A stretch of 39,195 nt of DNA from Chromobacterium amazonense (GCF_001855565.1 NZ_MKCR01000019.1:1-39195); one strand, 5' to 3'. Shown: positions 15,765 to 26,168, counted from the stretch's first letter. Translations and numbers: made by a program. Notes: generated from the sequence alone by a model not told the origin.

Positions 15765-16583
15765 ATGTTCCTGCCGTCCTCCCTGTCGCTAGCCGCCTTC
15801 GCGCTGCTGGCGCTCGGCCTGCTTGCCGCCAGCCTGCGCCGGCAACCTCCCGCCTGGATCGCGCTGGCCTGCAGCGCCCTGATGGCGCTGGCTGCCGGCG
15901 TGCTGCAGCCGCTGGGCGTGGTTTTCGCCGCCGCCGCCAGCCTGACGTTGGCGCAGCTCAAACGACCGCGTCCAGAGCTGACCGTGGTGTGGATCGCGCT
16001 GCTGTTGGCGCTGGCCCTGCACGCGCTGCCCGGCTTCGACAACCCGCTGCTGTGGCAAGGCAAGGCCAGTGCCGATAGCGCGCCTTACCGGTTGTTCTGG
16101 AGCTACGACAAAGGCCTGGCCGGGCTGATGTTGCTGCTGGGCCTCTCCACCGCGCCGCTGCCGGACAGGCAATTGGGCTGGCCGGCGGCGCTGGTGGGCG
16201 CGCTGGCGCTGCTGCTGACGCTGGGCATCGCCGCCGTCAGCGGCATCATCGGTTTTTCCCTGAAGTGGCCGGCCTGGCTGCTGCCCTGGTTGCTGGCCAA
16301 CTGCTTCCTGGTCTCGCTGGTGGAAGAGGCCTTCTTCCGCGGCGGCATCCAGCGTTGGCTGGAACTGCGCACCGAGCCTTTCGCCGCGCTGCTGGCGGCG
16401 TCGCTGCTGTTTGGCCTGGCGCATCTGGCCGGAGGCTGGGCCTGGGTGGGGCTGGCGACCCTGGCCGGCATAGGCTACGGCCTGCTCTACGCCGCCCGCC
16501 GCCAGTTATGGCTGGCCGTGCTGGCGCACCTGGGCTTCAACACCTTGCACCTGCTGCTGTTCAGCTATCCGAAACTGGCGTGA
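15765..16583 (+). CDS. CPBP-family intramembrane glutamic protease
   Basis: This is a 272-residue, highly hydrophobic protein with about eight membrane segments. The C-terminal half carries the CPBP (Abi/Rce1-like) active-site motifs. E187-E188-A-F-F-R-G is motif 1, F-G-L-A-H220 is motif 2, and H255-L-G-F-N259 is motif 3. Family members cleave membrane or prenylated proteins and some give bacteriocin self-immunity. No bacteriocin gene is adjacent, so a housekeeping or orphan role is more likely. CCCGGAG precedes the ATG by 6 bases. The gene stands alone between two spacers. Confidence 0.85.
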   Translation: MFLPSSLSLAAFALLALGLLAASLRRQPPAWIALACSALMALAAGVLQPLGVVFAAAASLTLAQLKRPRPELTVVWIALLLALALHALPGFDNPLLWQGKASADSAPYRLFWSYDKGLAGLMLLLGLSTAPLPDRQLGWPAALVGALALLLTLGIAAVSGIIGFSLKWPAWLLPWLLANCFLVSLVEEAFFRGGIQRWLELRTEPFAALLAASLLFGLAHLAGGWAWVGLATLAGIGYGLLYAARRQLWLAVLAHLGFNTLHLLLFSYPKLA

Positions 16584-16708
16584 AAGCATCGATTCGAGAC
16601 AGCTTTATTCTCTAACTGTCTTGATATGAAAATAAAAAACCATAACGGGTAGCCCGCGCCATCGGTTAAAATCGCGGTCTTCGTTCACCATCCGCGAGCA
16701 GCACCGCC

Positions 16709-17197
16709 ATGATTGAAGTCGGCATCGTGATGGGTAGCAATAGCGACTGGGAAGTGATGCAGCACGCCGCGCGCATGCTGAAACACTTCGGCGTCGCCTG
16801 CGAAACCCGCGTCGTCTCCGCCCACCGCACCCCTGACCTGCTGTTCCAGTACGCCGAACAAGCCGCCCCGCGCGGCCTGAAGGCCATCATCGCCGGCGCC
16901 GGCGGCGCCGCCCACCTGCCGGGCATGCTGGCCGCCAAAACACATGTGCCGGTGCTGGGCGTGCCGGTGCCGTCCAAATACCTGCGCGGAGAGGACTCGC
17001 TGCTGTCCATCGTGCAGATGCCCAAGGGCATACCGGTCGCCACCTTCGCCATCGGCGAAGCCGGCGCCGCCAACGCCGCCCTGTTCGCCGTGGCCATGCT
17101 GGCGACCACCCGGCCGGAACTGGCCGAAAAGCTGGTGGCCTTCCGCCAGGAACAGGAACGGACCGTGCTGGCGATGACGCTGCCGGAGATCGAATAA
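16709..17197 (+). CDS. purE: N5-carboxyaminoimidazole ribonucleotide mutase
   Basis: PurE moves the carboxylate of N5-CAIR to C4 to give CAIR in purine synthesis. The 162-residue product is class I Pur[11 protein letters not shown] at the N-terminus (phosphate-binding), SAHRTPD with the catalytic-site His, then [12 protein letters not shown] and [29 protein letters not shown]. It overlaps purK by one base (TAATG at 17195-17199), so the two subunits of the CAIR route are translationally coupled. A TAAAAT -10-like box lies at 16667-16672, 37 bases before the start. Confidence 0.96.
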   Translation: MIEVGIVMGSNSDWEVMQHAARMLKHFGVACETRVVSAHRTPDLLFQYAEQAAPRGLKAIIAGAGGAAHLPGMLAAKTHVPVLGVPVPSKYLRGEDSLLSIVQMPKGIPVATFAIGEAGAANAALFAVAMLATTRPELAEKLVAFRQEQERTVLAMTLPEIE

Positions 17198-18327
17198 TGG
17201 CCGCCATCCTGCCGCCAGCCATGCTGGGCATCCTCGGCGGCGGCCAGCTCGGCCGCATGTTCGCCGTGGCCGCCAAGACCATGGGCTACCGCGTCACCGT
17301 GCTGGACCCGGACGAAAACGCCCCGGCCGCGGCTTTCGCCGACCGCCACATCCGCGCGCCGTACAACGACCCGGCCGCGTTGCGCGAGCTGGCGCAAAGC
17401 TGCGCCGCCGTGACCACGGAATTCGAGAACGTCAACACCGACGCCATGCGCGAGCTGGCCAAGACCACGCGCGTCTCGCCGTCCGGCGACTGCGTGGCCA
17501 TCGCCCAGGACCGCATTGTCGAAAAAAGCTGGATCAACAAGGCCGGCCTGCCGACGGCGCCGTACCTGGCGATCGAAAGCGTCGAAGACATCCAGGTGGA
17601 CCTGGCGCCCTACCTGCCGGGCATCCTGAAAACCGCCCGCCTGGGCTACGACGGCAAGGGCCAGGTGCGGGTCAAAACCGCCGCCGAAGCGCGCGCCGCC
17701 TACGCCAACCTGGGCGGCCAGGCCTGCGTGCTGGAAAAGATGCTGGACCTGAAGCTGGAGGTCTCGGCCATCGTCACCCGCGTCAGCCAAGCGCAAAGCG
17801 CGGTGTTCCCGGTGGCGGAAAACATCCACCAGGACGGCATCCTCGACGAATCCATCGTGCCGGCGCGCATAGACCCGGCGCTGGCTGCGCAGGCGCAGGG
17901 CATGGCCAAAAAACTGGCCGACGCGCTGGACTACGTGGGCGTGCTGGCGGTGGAGTTCTTCGTGCTGGCCGACGACAGCCTGGTGGTCAACGAGATCGCC
18001 CCGCGGCCGCACAACTCCGGGCATTACACGCTGACCGCCTGCCTGACCGACCAGTTCCAGCAGCAAGTGCGCGCCCTATGCGGCCTGCTGCCGGGCAAGA
18101 CCGACCTGCTCAGCCCGGTGGTGATGGTCAACTTGCTGGGCGACGTGTGGAAAGAGGGCGGCGGCGAGCCGAACTGGGACGTGCTGGCCGAAGCGCCGAA
18201 TGCCCAGTTGCACCTGTATGGCAAGAAAACGGCGCGGCCCGGCCGCAAGATGGGCCACTTCAACGTGATGGCCGCCAGCGCCGACGAGGCGCTGGAGCAG
18301 GCCAGGGCGCTGAAAGATACGCTGTAA
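17197..18327 (+). CDS. purK: N5-carboxyaminoimidazole ribonucleotide synthase
   Basis: PurK uses ATP and bicarbonate to carboxylate AIR, making the PurE substrate. The 376-residue ATP-grasp enzyme begins [35 protein letters not shown]. It continues with TTEFENV and [20 protein letters not shown]. The ATP-grasp core contains [23 protein letters not shown] and the metal-binding [14 protein letters not shown]. Length and motifs are typical and intact. A hairpin terminator follows immediately, before purC. Confidence 0.96.
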   Translation: MAAILPPAMLGILGGGQLGRMFAVAAKTMGYRVTVLDPDENAPAAAFADRHIRAPYNDPAALRELAQSCAAVTTEFENVNTDAMRELAKTTRVSPSGDCVAIAQDRIVEKSWINKAGLPTAPYLAIESVEDIQVDLAPYLPGILKTARLGYDGKGQVRVKTAAEARAAYANLGGQACVLEKMLDLKLEVSAIVTRVSQAQSAVFPVAENIHQDGILDESIVPARIDPALAAQAQGMAKKLADALDYVGVLAVEFFVLADDSLVVNEIAPRPHNSGHYTLTACLTDQFQQQVRALCGLLPGKTDLLSPVVMVNLLGDVWKEGGGEPNWDVLAEAPNAQLHLYGKKTARPGRKMGHFNVMAASADEALEQARALKDTL

Positions 18328-18333
18328 TTCATC

Positions 18334-18361
18334 GGGCGATGCCATCAGGCATCGCCCTTTT
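18334..18361 (+). terminator. Terminator or attenuator between purK and purC
   Basis: A perfect 10-bp stem GGGCGATGCC (18334-18343) / GGCATCGCCC (18348-18357) with a 4-base loop is followed by TTTT (18358-18361). It begins 6 bases after the purK stop and ends 18 bases before purC. It would end most purEK transcripts or act as an attenuator for read-through into purC. Confidence 0.8.
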
Positions 18362-18379
18362 GCATTTCAAGGAAGCATG

Positions 18380-19258
18380 ATGACCGGACTCTCCACCACC
18401 AACCTGACCAGCCTGAAGAAGATTTACTCCGGCAAGGTGCGCGATCTGTACGAGATCGACGACAAGCGCATGCTGATGATCGCCACCGATCGGCTCTCCG
18501 CCTTCGACGTGATCCTGGACGATCCGATTCCGGCCAAGGGCCAGATTCTGACCGCCATCTCCAATTTCTGGTTTGAAAAACTGAAGGACGTGGTGCCCAA
18601 CCACCTGACCGGCGACCAGCCCGAAGACGTGGTGGCGGCGGCCGACCTGCCGCAGGTGCAAGGCCGCTCGGTGGTGGCCAAGCGCCTGAAAGCAGTGCCG
18701 ATCGAGGCGGTGGTGCGCGGCTACCTGGCCGGCTCCGGCTGGAAGGAATACCGGCAGTCCGGCTCGGTCTGCGGCATCGCGCTGCCGGCCGGGCTGAAGG
18801 AAGCGGACAAGCTGCCCGAACCCATCTTCACTCCGTCCACCAAGGCGGCGGTCGGCGACCACGACGAGAACATCAGTTTCGCCCAGTGCGAGGCCATCGT
18901 CGGCGCCGAACTGGCTGCCAAGGTGCGCGACACCGCCATCCTGCTGTATAAAACCGCCGCCGAATACGCGGCCACGCGGGGCATCATCATCTGCGACACC
19001 AAGTTCGAGTTCGGCCTGGACGAAAACGGCGTGCTGACGCTGATGGACGAGGCGCTGACGCCGGACTCCAGCCGCTTCTGGCCGGCCGACAGCTACCAGC
19101 CGGGCAGCAACCCGCCGTCCTTCGACAAGCAGTTTGTCCGCGACTGGCTGGAGGCCTCCGGCTGGAACAAGCAGGCCCCGGCCCCGGCCGTGCCGCTGGA
19201 GGTACGCGAGAAAACCGCCGCCAAATACCGCGAGGCGCTGGAGAGGCTGACCGGCTAA
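18380..19258 (+). CDS. purC: Phosphoribosylaminoimidazole-succinocarboxamide synthase
   Basis: PurC (SAICAR synthetase) joins CAIR and aspartate using ATP. The 292-residue protein is the longer yeast-like form, with [14 protein letters not shown] at the N-terminus (nucleotide-binding), [31 protein letters not shown], and [12 protein letters not shown][17 protein letters not shown] near the end. Two adjacent ATGs exist (18377, 18380). The second is better spaced from the AAGGAAG ribosome-binding site. It is the third purine gene in a row, separated from purEK only by the hairpin at 18334-18361. Confidence 0.96.
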   Translation: MTGLSTTNLTSLKKIYSGKVRDLYEIDDKRMLMIATDRLSAFDVILDDPIPAKGQILTAISNFWFEKLKDVVPNHLTGDQPEDVVAAADLPQVQGRSVVAKRLKAVPIEAVVRGYLAGSGWKEYRQSGSVCGIALPAGLKEADKLPEPIFTPSTKAAVGDHDENISFAQCEAIVGAELAAKVRDTAILLYKTAAEYAATRGIIICDTKFEFGLDENGVLTLMDEALTPDSSRFWPADSYQPGSNPPSFDKQFVRDWLEASGWNKQAPAPAVPLEVREKTAAKYREALERLTG

Positions 19259-19264
19259 GTCCCC

Positions 19265-19293
19265 CATGCCGCCGGCCCCGAGTCGGCGGCATG
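19265..19293 (+). terminator. Hairpin after purC
   Basis: A perfect 10-bp stem CATGCCGCCG (19265-19274) / CGGCGGCATG (19284-19293) with a 9-base loop starts 6 bases after the purC stop. The T run is weak (CCTTG), so termination may be partial. Confidence 0.5.
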
Positions 19294-19353
19294 CCTTGAG
19301 CATCAAGCCTGCTTGCGGCTACTATCTAGTGCCTGTCATACCGCCGCGACGCC

Positions 19354-19935
19354 ATGAGCCTGACTCAACCGACACTCGACACCGCGCGCCTGAAACTGCT
19401 GCCGGCTCATCCGGACCTGACGGCGGCGGCGCTGGACTACCACAGCCGCAACCGCGCCCACCTGGAGCCATGGAATCCTACGCCAGGGCCACAGTTCTAT
19501 ACCGAAGCCTATTGGGCCATGCAGATGCGCCAGGCCGCCCGCGCCTGGGCAGAAGGCCATAGCGCCCGCTTCTTGCTGGCCATGCAAGACGAACCGGAGC
19601 GCATCATCGGCACCGTCGGCTTCAGCAATATCGTGCGCGGCGTGTTCCAGGCCTGCCATCTCGGCTACGGCATAGACCATGCCTGCGAAGGCCAAGGCAT
19701 GATGCGCGAGGCGCTGCAGGCGGCGATACGCTTCGCTTTCGACGAATTGAAGCTGCACCGCATTCAAGCCAATTATCAGCCGTCCAACGCGCGCAGCGCG
19801 GCCTTGCTGCAGCGGCTGGGCTTCGTGATCGAAGGCCAGGCCAAGAACTATCTGTTCCTGAACGGCGCCTGGCGCGACCATGTGCTGACCTCGCTGACCC
19901 ACCCCCATTTCGACAACCGGCCGCTGCTCGGCTGA
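19354..19935 (+). CDS. GNAT-family N-acetyltransferase, RimJ/RimL-like
   Basis: This 193-residue acetyltransferase fits the RimJ group that acetylates protein N-termini or small amines with acetyl-CoA. The N-terminus TARLKLLPAHPD and the segments IIGTVGFSNIVRGVFQACHLGYGID, then EGQGMMREAL (the Q-x-x-G-x-G/A acetyl-CoA loop), and RIQANYQPSNARSAALLQRLGF are typical. The final part has the usual LNGAWRDHVLTSL pattern. Its substrate cannot be inferred. It lies 16 bases upstream of the hydrolase gene, so the two are probably co-transcribed. Confidence 0.87.
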   Translation: MSLTQPTLDTARLKLLPAHPDLTAAALDYHSRNRAHLEPWNPTPGPQFYTEAYWAMQMRQAARAWAEGHSARFLLAMQDEPERIIGTVGFSNIVRGVFQACHLGYGIDHACEGQGMMREALQAAIRFAFDELKLHRIQANYQPSNARSAALLQRLGFVIEGQAKNYLFLNGAWRDHVLTSLTHPHFDNRPLLG

Positions 19936-19951
19936 AACGAGAGGACCGCGC

Positions 19952-20866
19952 ATGCTACGCGCCACCCTGACCGCCGCCGACGGCGTCGCCATACCGCTAT
20001 GCCAATGGCGGCCGGAGGGCCCGATACGCGCCGTGGTGCTCATCTCGCACGGCATGAGCGAGTACGCCGCGCGCTACCACCGCTTCGCCAGCATGCTGGC
20101 GGAAGCCGGCTACGCCGTGTACGCGCACGACCACCGCGGCCATGGCAGCTCGCCCGTGCCGCGCGGCTTCTTCGCCGCCGAGGACGGCTGGCGCAAGGTG
20201 GTGGACGATGTGGAAACGGTGCGCCGCCACGCCGCCGCCGAACACCCCGGCCAGCCCCTTGTCCTGCTGGGCCACAGCATGGGCAGCTTCATCGCCCGCG
20301 CCTATTTCCTGCGCTACGGCGTCCATCTGTCCGGGCTGATGCTGTCGTCCACCGGCTATCGCCAGAGCGCATTGGCGCGGCTGCTGGGCGGCTTGGCGCG
20401 ATGCCTGGGCCGGCGCAATGGCTGGGACCGCCCCAGCCGGCTGATGGCCAGGCTGGTCTTCGGCAGCTTCAATCTGGGTTTTCCGCCGTGGCGCACCCGC
20501 ATGGACTGGCTCAGCCGCGACCCGGCCGAGGTGGACGCCTATATCGCCGATCCGGACTGCGGCTTCGACCCGACGCCGGGCCTGTGGGCCGACCTGTTCG
20601 GCGGCATCATGGCGATGGAAGCGGGCGAGGCGGCCGGCGCCGCCATCAACCGCCATTGCCGCATTCTGCTATTCGCCGGCAGCCGCGACCCGGTCAGCCT
20701 GGGCCGGCTGGCGCTGGGCCAACTGGAAATCCGCTACCGCGACGCCGGCGTGCTGGACTTGCAAAGCAAAGTGTATCCAGGCGGCCGGCACGAAATGCTG
20801 AACGAGCGCAACCGCGCCGAGGTAGAGGCCGACTTGCTGCATTGGCTGGCGCAAAAAAACGCCTGA
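19952..20866 (+). CDS. Alpha/beta hydrolase, monoacylglycerol lipase-like
   Basis: This is a 304-residue serine hydrolase. The N-terminus has VVLISHGMSEYAARYHRFASMLAEAGYAVYAHDHRGHG, the Hydrolase_4 pattern of monoacylglycerol lipases and lysophospholipases. The nucleophile elbow is GHSMGS with Ser109. The acid is likely the Asp in AGSRDPV and the base the His in GGRHEMLNE near the C-terminus. No signal peptide is seen, so it acts inside the cell. GAGAGGA precedes the ATG. The physiological ester is unknown; lipid turnover is likely. Confidence 0.87.
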   Translation: MLRATLTAADGVAIPLCQWRPEGPIRAVVLISHGMSEYAARYHRFASMLAEAGYAVYAHDHRGHGSSPVPRGFFAAEDGWRKVVDDVETVRRHAAAEHPGQPLVLLGHSMGSFIARAYFLRYGVHLSGLMLSSTGYRQSALARLLGGLARCLGRRNGWDRPSRLMARLVFGSFNLGFPPWRTRMDWLSRDPAEVDAYIADPDCGFDPTPGLWADLFGGIMAMEAGEAAGAAINRHCRILLFAGSRDPVSLGRLALGQLEIRYRDAGVLDLQSKVYPGGRHEMLNERNRAEVEADLLHWLAQKNA

Positions 20867-21021
20867 GCCAAACCTTGCTTATCCCAGACGCGCTGCGGCT
20901 TGTCGCCCGCGTGCCTAAGCAGGAAAAGGAAGCAGAAATGCAACAGCCGTCTGCCGCCAGCGTCCAGCGATGAAAACGGCCGTAACCAGCAGGAAAATGA
21001 ATTTAAATGCCAATATCTTTT

Positions 21022-21053
21022 TTGTTGATTGATATAAGCAACAAAATCAACAA
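21022..21053. repeat. AT-rich hairpin beside the insertion sequence
   Basis: TTGTTGATT (21022-21030) and AATCAACAA (21045-21053) form a 9-bp inverted repeat in the AT-rich spacer (20867-21069) into which the IS inserted. A wider pair, AATGCCAAT near 21006 and ATTGGCATT near 22260, now flanks the IS and would have been about 95 bases apart before insertion. This could be a regulatory region of the lipoprotein operon downstream. Confidence 0.4.
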
Positions 21054-21073
21054 TCAAGGCATTTTTTACTTAA

Positions 21074-22235
21074 GGAAGGTCTGAACAACCTGCCACGCAA
21101 ACAGAAATGCAATTTCTCGCGGGGCTTCGGTTGCATTTCACCCACCAATTCCAGATCGCCCGCCATGAGGATGACCGGGTGCTTCCGGTCATCCGGCCTT
21201 TTAACTCGCCGCCAGCAAGGCCTTTCGCGCCAGCCAGATGTTGGCCAGCCCAAACAGCGTCATCAGTTGCGCGGTGTTCTTCTTCAAACCGCGGTAGCGT
21301 GTTTTCAGGTAGCCAAACTGCTGCTTGATGACCCGAAACGGATGCTCCACTTTGGCCCGAATCTTGGCTTTGACCATTTCGCCCAGCTGGATCTGCCGGT
21401 CGTCGGCTGAATCGGTCAGCGCTTTGCGCTGGCCGGGCCTCATCGCAATCCACCAACGCACCGCTCGCGATTGGTGTTCGGCTCGCTTGTGCACGCCAGC
21501 AAAGCCGGCGTCGCCAAACACATCGATTTCCTCGCCGTGCAACAACTGATCGACCATCGTGACATCCGCCACATTGGCGGGGGTGCCGGCCACGTGATGC
21601 ACCAAGCCGGACTGGGCGTCGACGCCGATATGGGCCTTCATGCCGAAGTACCACTGATTGCCCTTCTTGGTTTGATGCATGTCCGGATCGCGCTCGCCCT
21701 GAGCGTTTTTGGTGGAGCTGGGCGCGTGGATCAGGGTGGCATCGACGATGGTGCCTTGCTTCAACATCAGCCCTTTGTCGCAGAGATGCTGGTGGATGGC
21801 GGTAAACAGAGCGTGGGTCAGCTGGTGCTTTTCCAGCAGATGGCGGAAGTTCAGCAGGGTGGTTTCGTCCGGGACGGCGTCCAGGGAGAGGCCGGCGAAC
21901 TGGCGCATGGAGGCGATCTCGTACAGGCTTTCTTCCATGGCGGGATCGGACAGGCTGTACCAGTGCTGCAGGCAGTAGACGCGCAGCATGGCGGACAACG
22001 GGTAGGGGCGGCGACCGTTGCCAGGCTTGGGATACACTGGATCGATGACGGCTTCGAGCTGCGCCCAAGGCATGACCTGATCCATCTCTGTCAGAAAGAT
22101 TTCGCGGCGGGTGCGCTTCTTCTTAGCGGCGAGTTCGAGATCGGTGAAGGTCATCTGCTGTCGCATGCTGGCGTCCTGGATCTGACTGAGGGGGAGTCAG
22201 TTTACGGGAAGATTGGAGACTTGTTCAGACCTTCC
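21074..22235 (-). mobile_element. IS5-family insertion sequence, complete, 1162 bp
   Basis: Perfect 15-bp terminal inverted repeats start GGAAGGTCTGAACAA (21074-21088) and end with their complement (22221-22235). They enclose one full-length transposase gene. TTAA occurs directly on both sides (21070-21073 and 22236-22239), a 4-bp target duplication of the YTAR type used by the IS5 group. Both ends and the reading frame are intact, so the insertion is recent and possibly active. Confidence 0.95.
21201..22166 (-). CDS. IS5-family DDE transposase
   Basis: This 321-residue transposase belongs to the IS5 group. The DUF772-type N-terminus holds the DNA-binding region with RPYPLSAMLRVYCLQHWYSLSDPAMEE. 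The DDE triad is D142 in GTIVDATLIHAPSSTKN, D219 in VFGDAGFAGVHKR and E274 in KIRAKVEHPFRVIK, with the Y-R-G-L-x-K-N motif following. No frameshift or stop interrupts it, so it should be functional. Start ATG at 22166; a second ATG four codons later is possible. Confidence 0.95.
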   Translation of the reverse strand: MRQQMTFTDLELAAKKKRTRREIFLTEMDQVMPWAQLEAVIDPVYPKPGNGRRPYPLSAMLRVYCLQHWYSLSDPAMEESLYEIASMRQFAGLSLDAVPDETTLLNFRHLLEKHQLTHALFTAIHQHLCDKGLMLKQGTIVDATLIHAPSSTKNAQGERDPDMHQTKKGNQWYFGMKAHIGVDAQSGLVHHVAGTPANVADVTMVDQLLHGEEIDVFGDAGFAGVHKRAEHQSRAVRWWIAMRPGQRKALTDSADDRQIQLGEMVKAKIRAKVEHPFRVIKQQFGYLKTRYRGLKKNTAQLMTLFGLANIWLARKALLAAS

Positions 22236-22468
22236 TTAAGTGGATTTCATAAAATATTTTATTGGCATTCATTCGCTTAGCCAGCGGCCATCCTGTGAAA
22301 ATTTAAATATCCAACAGGTATCCATTTCGGTTTTTGTGCGTTTCAATTTACAAAACAGCCTTGTACAGAAAATTTTGGCTTAACTATTATTGACATGCTC
22401 CCGCTTTATCGCCCATCGAATGGGCATCTGCGGGCGCGCCAAAATTCAATTCTGATCAATGGTTCATC

Positions 22469-22804
22469 ATGCAAATCAAGACTCTTCCGCTGCTTGCCGT
22501 AACGGTGCTGTCGCTGTCCGCCTGCTCCTCGTTCAAGGCCACCATCGTGCCGCAACAGAACAATACCTATTCCGCGGTCGCCATGGCGGATAATGCCAAG
22601 GACGCGCTGGATAACGCGGTGGGCAAAGCCAATGAAATCTGCAAGGACCAGAAGAAAAAACTGGTGGTGCTGAATCGAGAAGATGAGTCGAAGAACGACG
22701 GCGACAGCGCCCTGACGCAAATGGCCAAGAGCGTAGCCAGCTATGTGCTGCCTATCCGCAGCGATCAGGACTACAAGACCACGCTGCTGTTCCGTTGCGA
22801 GTAA
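22469..22804 (+). CDS. Lipoprotein, first of a tandem paralogous pair
   Basis: This 111-residue lipoprotein has a signal peptide ending in the lipobox LSAC (Cys19) and a small soluble domain of about 90 residues. Inside are NNTYSAVAMADNAKDALDNAVGKANEICKDQKKKL and a C-terminal strand DYKTTLLFRCE. The two Cys outside the lipobox (C58, C110) probably form a disulfide. The next gene has the same plan, so the two look like an old duplication. I do not recognise the family and assign no function. The spacer just upstream was the target of the IS5 element, whose right end lies 233 bases before this start. Confidence 0.7.
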   Translation: MQIKTLPLLAVTVLSLSACSSFKATIVPQQNNTYSAVAMADNAKDALDNAVGKANEICKDQKKKLVVLNREDESKNDGDSALTQMAKSVASYVLPIRSDQDYKTTLLFRCE

Positions 22805-22809
22805 GCGGC

Positions 22810-23148
22810 ATGCGTTGGAATCTTTTACTGCTGGCGGCGGCCTTGTCGCCGTTGGCCGCCTGCAGCCAGTTGCAGCAAACCGCCAGTGACCTGGGCGCCA
22901 CCGCGCAGGTCAATCTCAGCGCCTCGTCCGACCAGACCTATCTGCTGCATGGCCAGGGCAGCACCAGCCTGGCCGTAACGCGCGCCGTGTCGAAAAAAGC
23001 CAACCAGGTTTGCATGAACCTGGGAATGAAAGTGGGGCAAATGACGCGGGCCGATCCGGATGGCGAGGCCGAAGACAGCAGCCTGCAACCCAGGCAGTTG
23101 AACGGCCAGTACCAGCTGGCAGTCCGTTTCTCCTGCCAGCCGTACTAG
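22810..23148 (+). CDS. Lipoprotein, second of a tandem paralogous pair
   Basis: This 112-residue lipoprotein has the lipobox LAAC (Cys18). It repeats the plan of its neighbour: DQTYLLHGQGSTSLAVTRAVSKKANQVC in the middle and QYQLAVRFSCQPY at the end. The A-V-x-K-A-N-x-x-C core and a terminal Cys in a beta strand are shared (C68, C109). It starts 5 bases after the first lipoprotein's stop (ATG 22810 chosen over an upstream in-frame TTG), so the two form an operon closed by a terminator. Function unknown; location predicted at the outer membrane. Confidence 0.7.
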   Translation: MRWNLLLLAAALSPLAACSQLQQTASDLGATAQVNLSASSDQTYLLHGQGSTSLAVTRAVSKKANQVCMNLGMKVGQMTRADPDGEAEDSSLQPRQLNGQYQLAVRFSCQPY

Positions 23149-23152
23149 ACGC

Positions 23153-23178
23153 AAACGGACCCGCAACGGGTCCGTTTT
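23153..23178. terminator. Bidirectional terminator between lipoprotein and carbonic anhydrase-like genes
   Basis: AAACGGACCC (23153-23162) pairs with GGGTCCGTTT (23168-23177) over a 5-base loop, with TTTT at 23175-23178. It starts 4 bases after the lipoprotein stop and lies 13 bases beyond the end of the convergent gene, so it serves both. Confidence 0.85.
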
Positions 23179-23191
23179 CTACATCCGGCCG

Positions 23192-23758
23192 TCAGGCCGG
23201 AATCGCCTCCGCCTTGCCGTCCAGCGCCATCAGATAGCTCTCCACCGCCAGCTGCGGGTGCTTGTCCAAGATGGCCCGCCGCAGGGTCTTCAGCGCCGTG
23301 GCGTGGATTTCCGTTTCCCTCGCCGGCTCCTTGGCGAAATCTTCATTGAACACCACCTTGTAGGCGCCGCAATCGCGATGGTCCAGCAATACCACTTTCT
23401 TGATGTGGTGCAGGTCTATCGCCACGCCCAGGTGCTCCCAGAAAGTCGTGTTCCAGGCTGGGAACTTGTCGGTGATGGAAATCAGCGACGCGCCGGCCAG
23501 CACGATGTGGTCGTAATTGTCGCGCAAGCCCATGCCATTCATGAAAACCGCAGTGGCGTCGACCAGCCGATAGTCCATGCAGGACAGCAGCAGCACGTCG
23601 GTGCCCTTGGCCGCCCAGGCCGTGCGCGGCACAAAGCTGCCCAGCAGCGCGGCGCCGCCGCCCAGCGTGGCCAGCTTCAGGAAGCCGCGGCGGCCCAGCG
23701 GGCGCTGCTGCAGCGGGGTCAGGCAATCCATGTGGGCGTGGTGCGTTTCTTGGCACAT
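23192..23758 (-). CDS. Tat-exported beta-carbonic-anhydrase-like protein
   Basis: This 188-residue protein has a twin-arginine signal (R23-R24-G-F-L-K, hydrophobic core to about A49). The mature part has the beta-carbonic anhydrase zinc site: C60-x-D62-x-R64 (LSCMDYRL) and H127-x-x-C130 (DHRDCGAY). The mature domain is only about 140 residues, shorter than classical enzymes, and lacks parts of the usual active-site helix region. It could be a true periplasmic CO2/bicarbonate enzyme or a divergent zinc protein with another role. AGGAGA lies 5 bases before the chosen ATG, which decides the start over an upstream codon at 23824. Folding before export by Tat fits a metal-loaded cytoplasmic assembly. 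Confidence 0.8.
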   Translation of the reverse strand: MCQETHHAHMDCLTPLQQRPLGRRGFLKLATLGGGAALLGSFVPRTAWAAKGTDVLLLSCMDYRLVDATAVFMNGMGLRDNYDHIVLAGASLISITDKFPAWNTTFWEHLGVAIDLHHIKKVVLLDHRDCGAYKVVFNEDFAKEPARETEIHATALKTLRRAILDKHPQLAVESYLMALDGKAEAIPA

Positions 23759-23852
23759 CGTTATTCTCCTTTGTTGGCGACGACGCCAGTCGTCTGCGGC
23801 GATTATAGTCAGGTAAAACAGCACAATGACAGGTGATTGCGCGGCGCTTGCG

Positions 23853-23881
23853 TTGACAACTTACTTACCAGTAAGTATCTT
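23853..23881 (+). promoter_or_regulatory. fadH promoter with TetR-type operator
   Basis: A perfect -35 TTGACA (23853-23858) is followed after 17 bases by TATCTT (23876-23881). The perfect dyad TACTTAC-CA-GTAAGTA (23862-23877) fills the spacer. This is the usual form and placement of a TetR-family operator, so repression by steric block is expected. No tetR gene lies in the window; a fatty-acid- or acyl-CoA-responsive TetR repressor elsewhere is the likely ligand. Confidence 0.75.
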
Positions 23882-23949
23882 GGCCAGCAGGGTTGACATC
23901 GCCAGACGAATCAAAGGCTTGGGCGCGCCCCGTTCGAGCCGCTACATAA

Positions 23950-25989
<2,040 letters not shown>

Positions 25990-26009
25990 TCGCGCCCCAC
26001 TATCTGACA

Positions 26010-26034
26010 CGCCCCCGCCACGCGGGGGCGTTTT
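26010..26034 (+). terminator. Terminator after fadH
   Basis: CGCCCCCGC (26010-26018) pairs with GCGGGGGCG (26022-26030) over a 3-base loop, followed by TTTT. It lies 20 bases after the fadH stop. Confidence 0.88.
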
Positions 26035-26168
26035 CATTGCAAACAGAGGAAAGCGTTAAGGAATGTTTCTAGCCAGATCATCTTAACGCCGCTTACACAA
26101 TACTCAATCAGCATGGCGCGCGGCCATGAAACGGCCGCTTCACATCAAACCATATCTGGAGAAACGCC

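Noticed and set aside
15765-16583. CPBP protease as bacteriocin immunity protein
   Set aside because: No precursor peptide, exporter or modification gene lies nearby.
21029-21041. TTGATATAAGCAA resembling the centre of the MarR operator (TTGATATAGCAA at 4701-4712)
   Set aside because: The spacing differs by one base and the flanks do not match, so chance similarity in AT-rich DNA is more likely.
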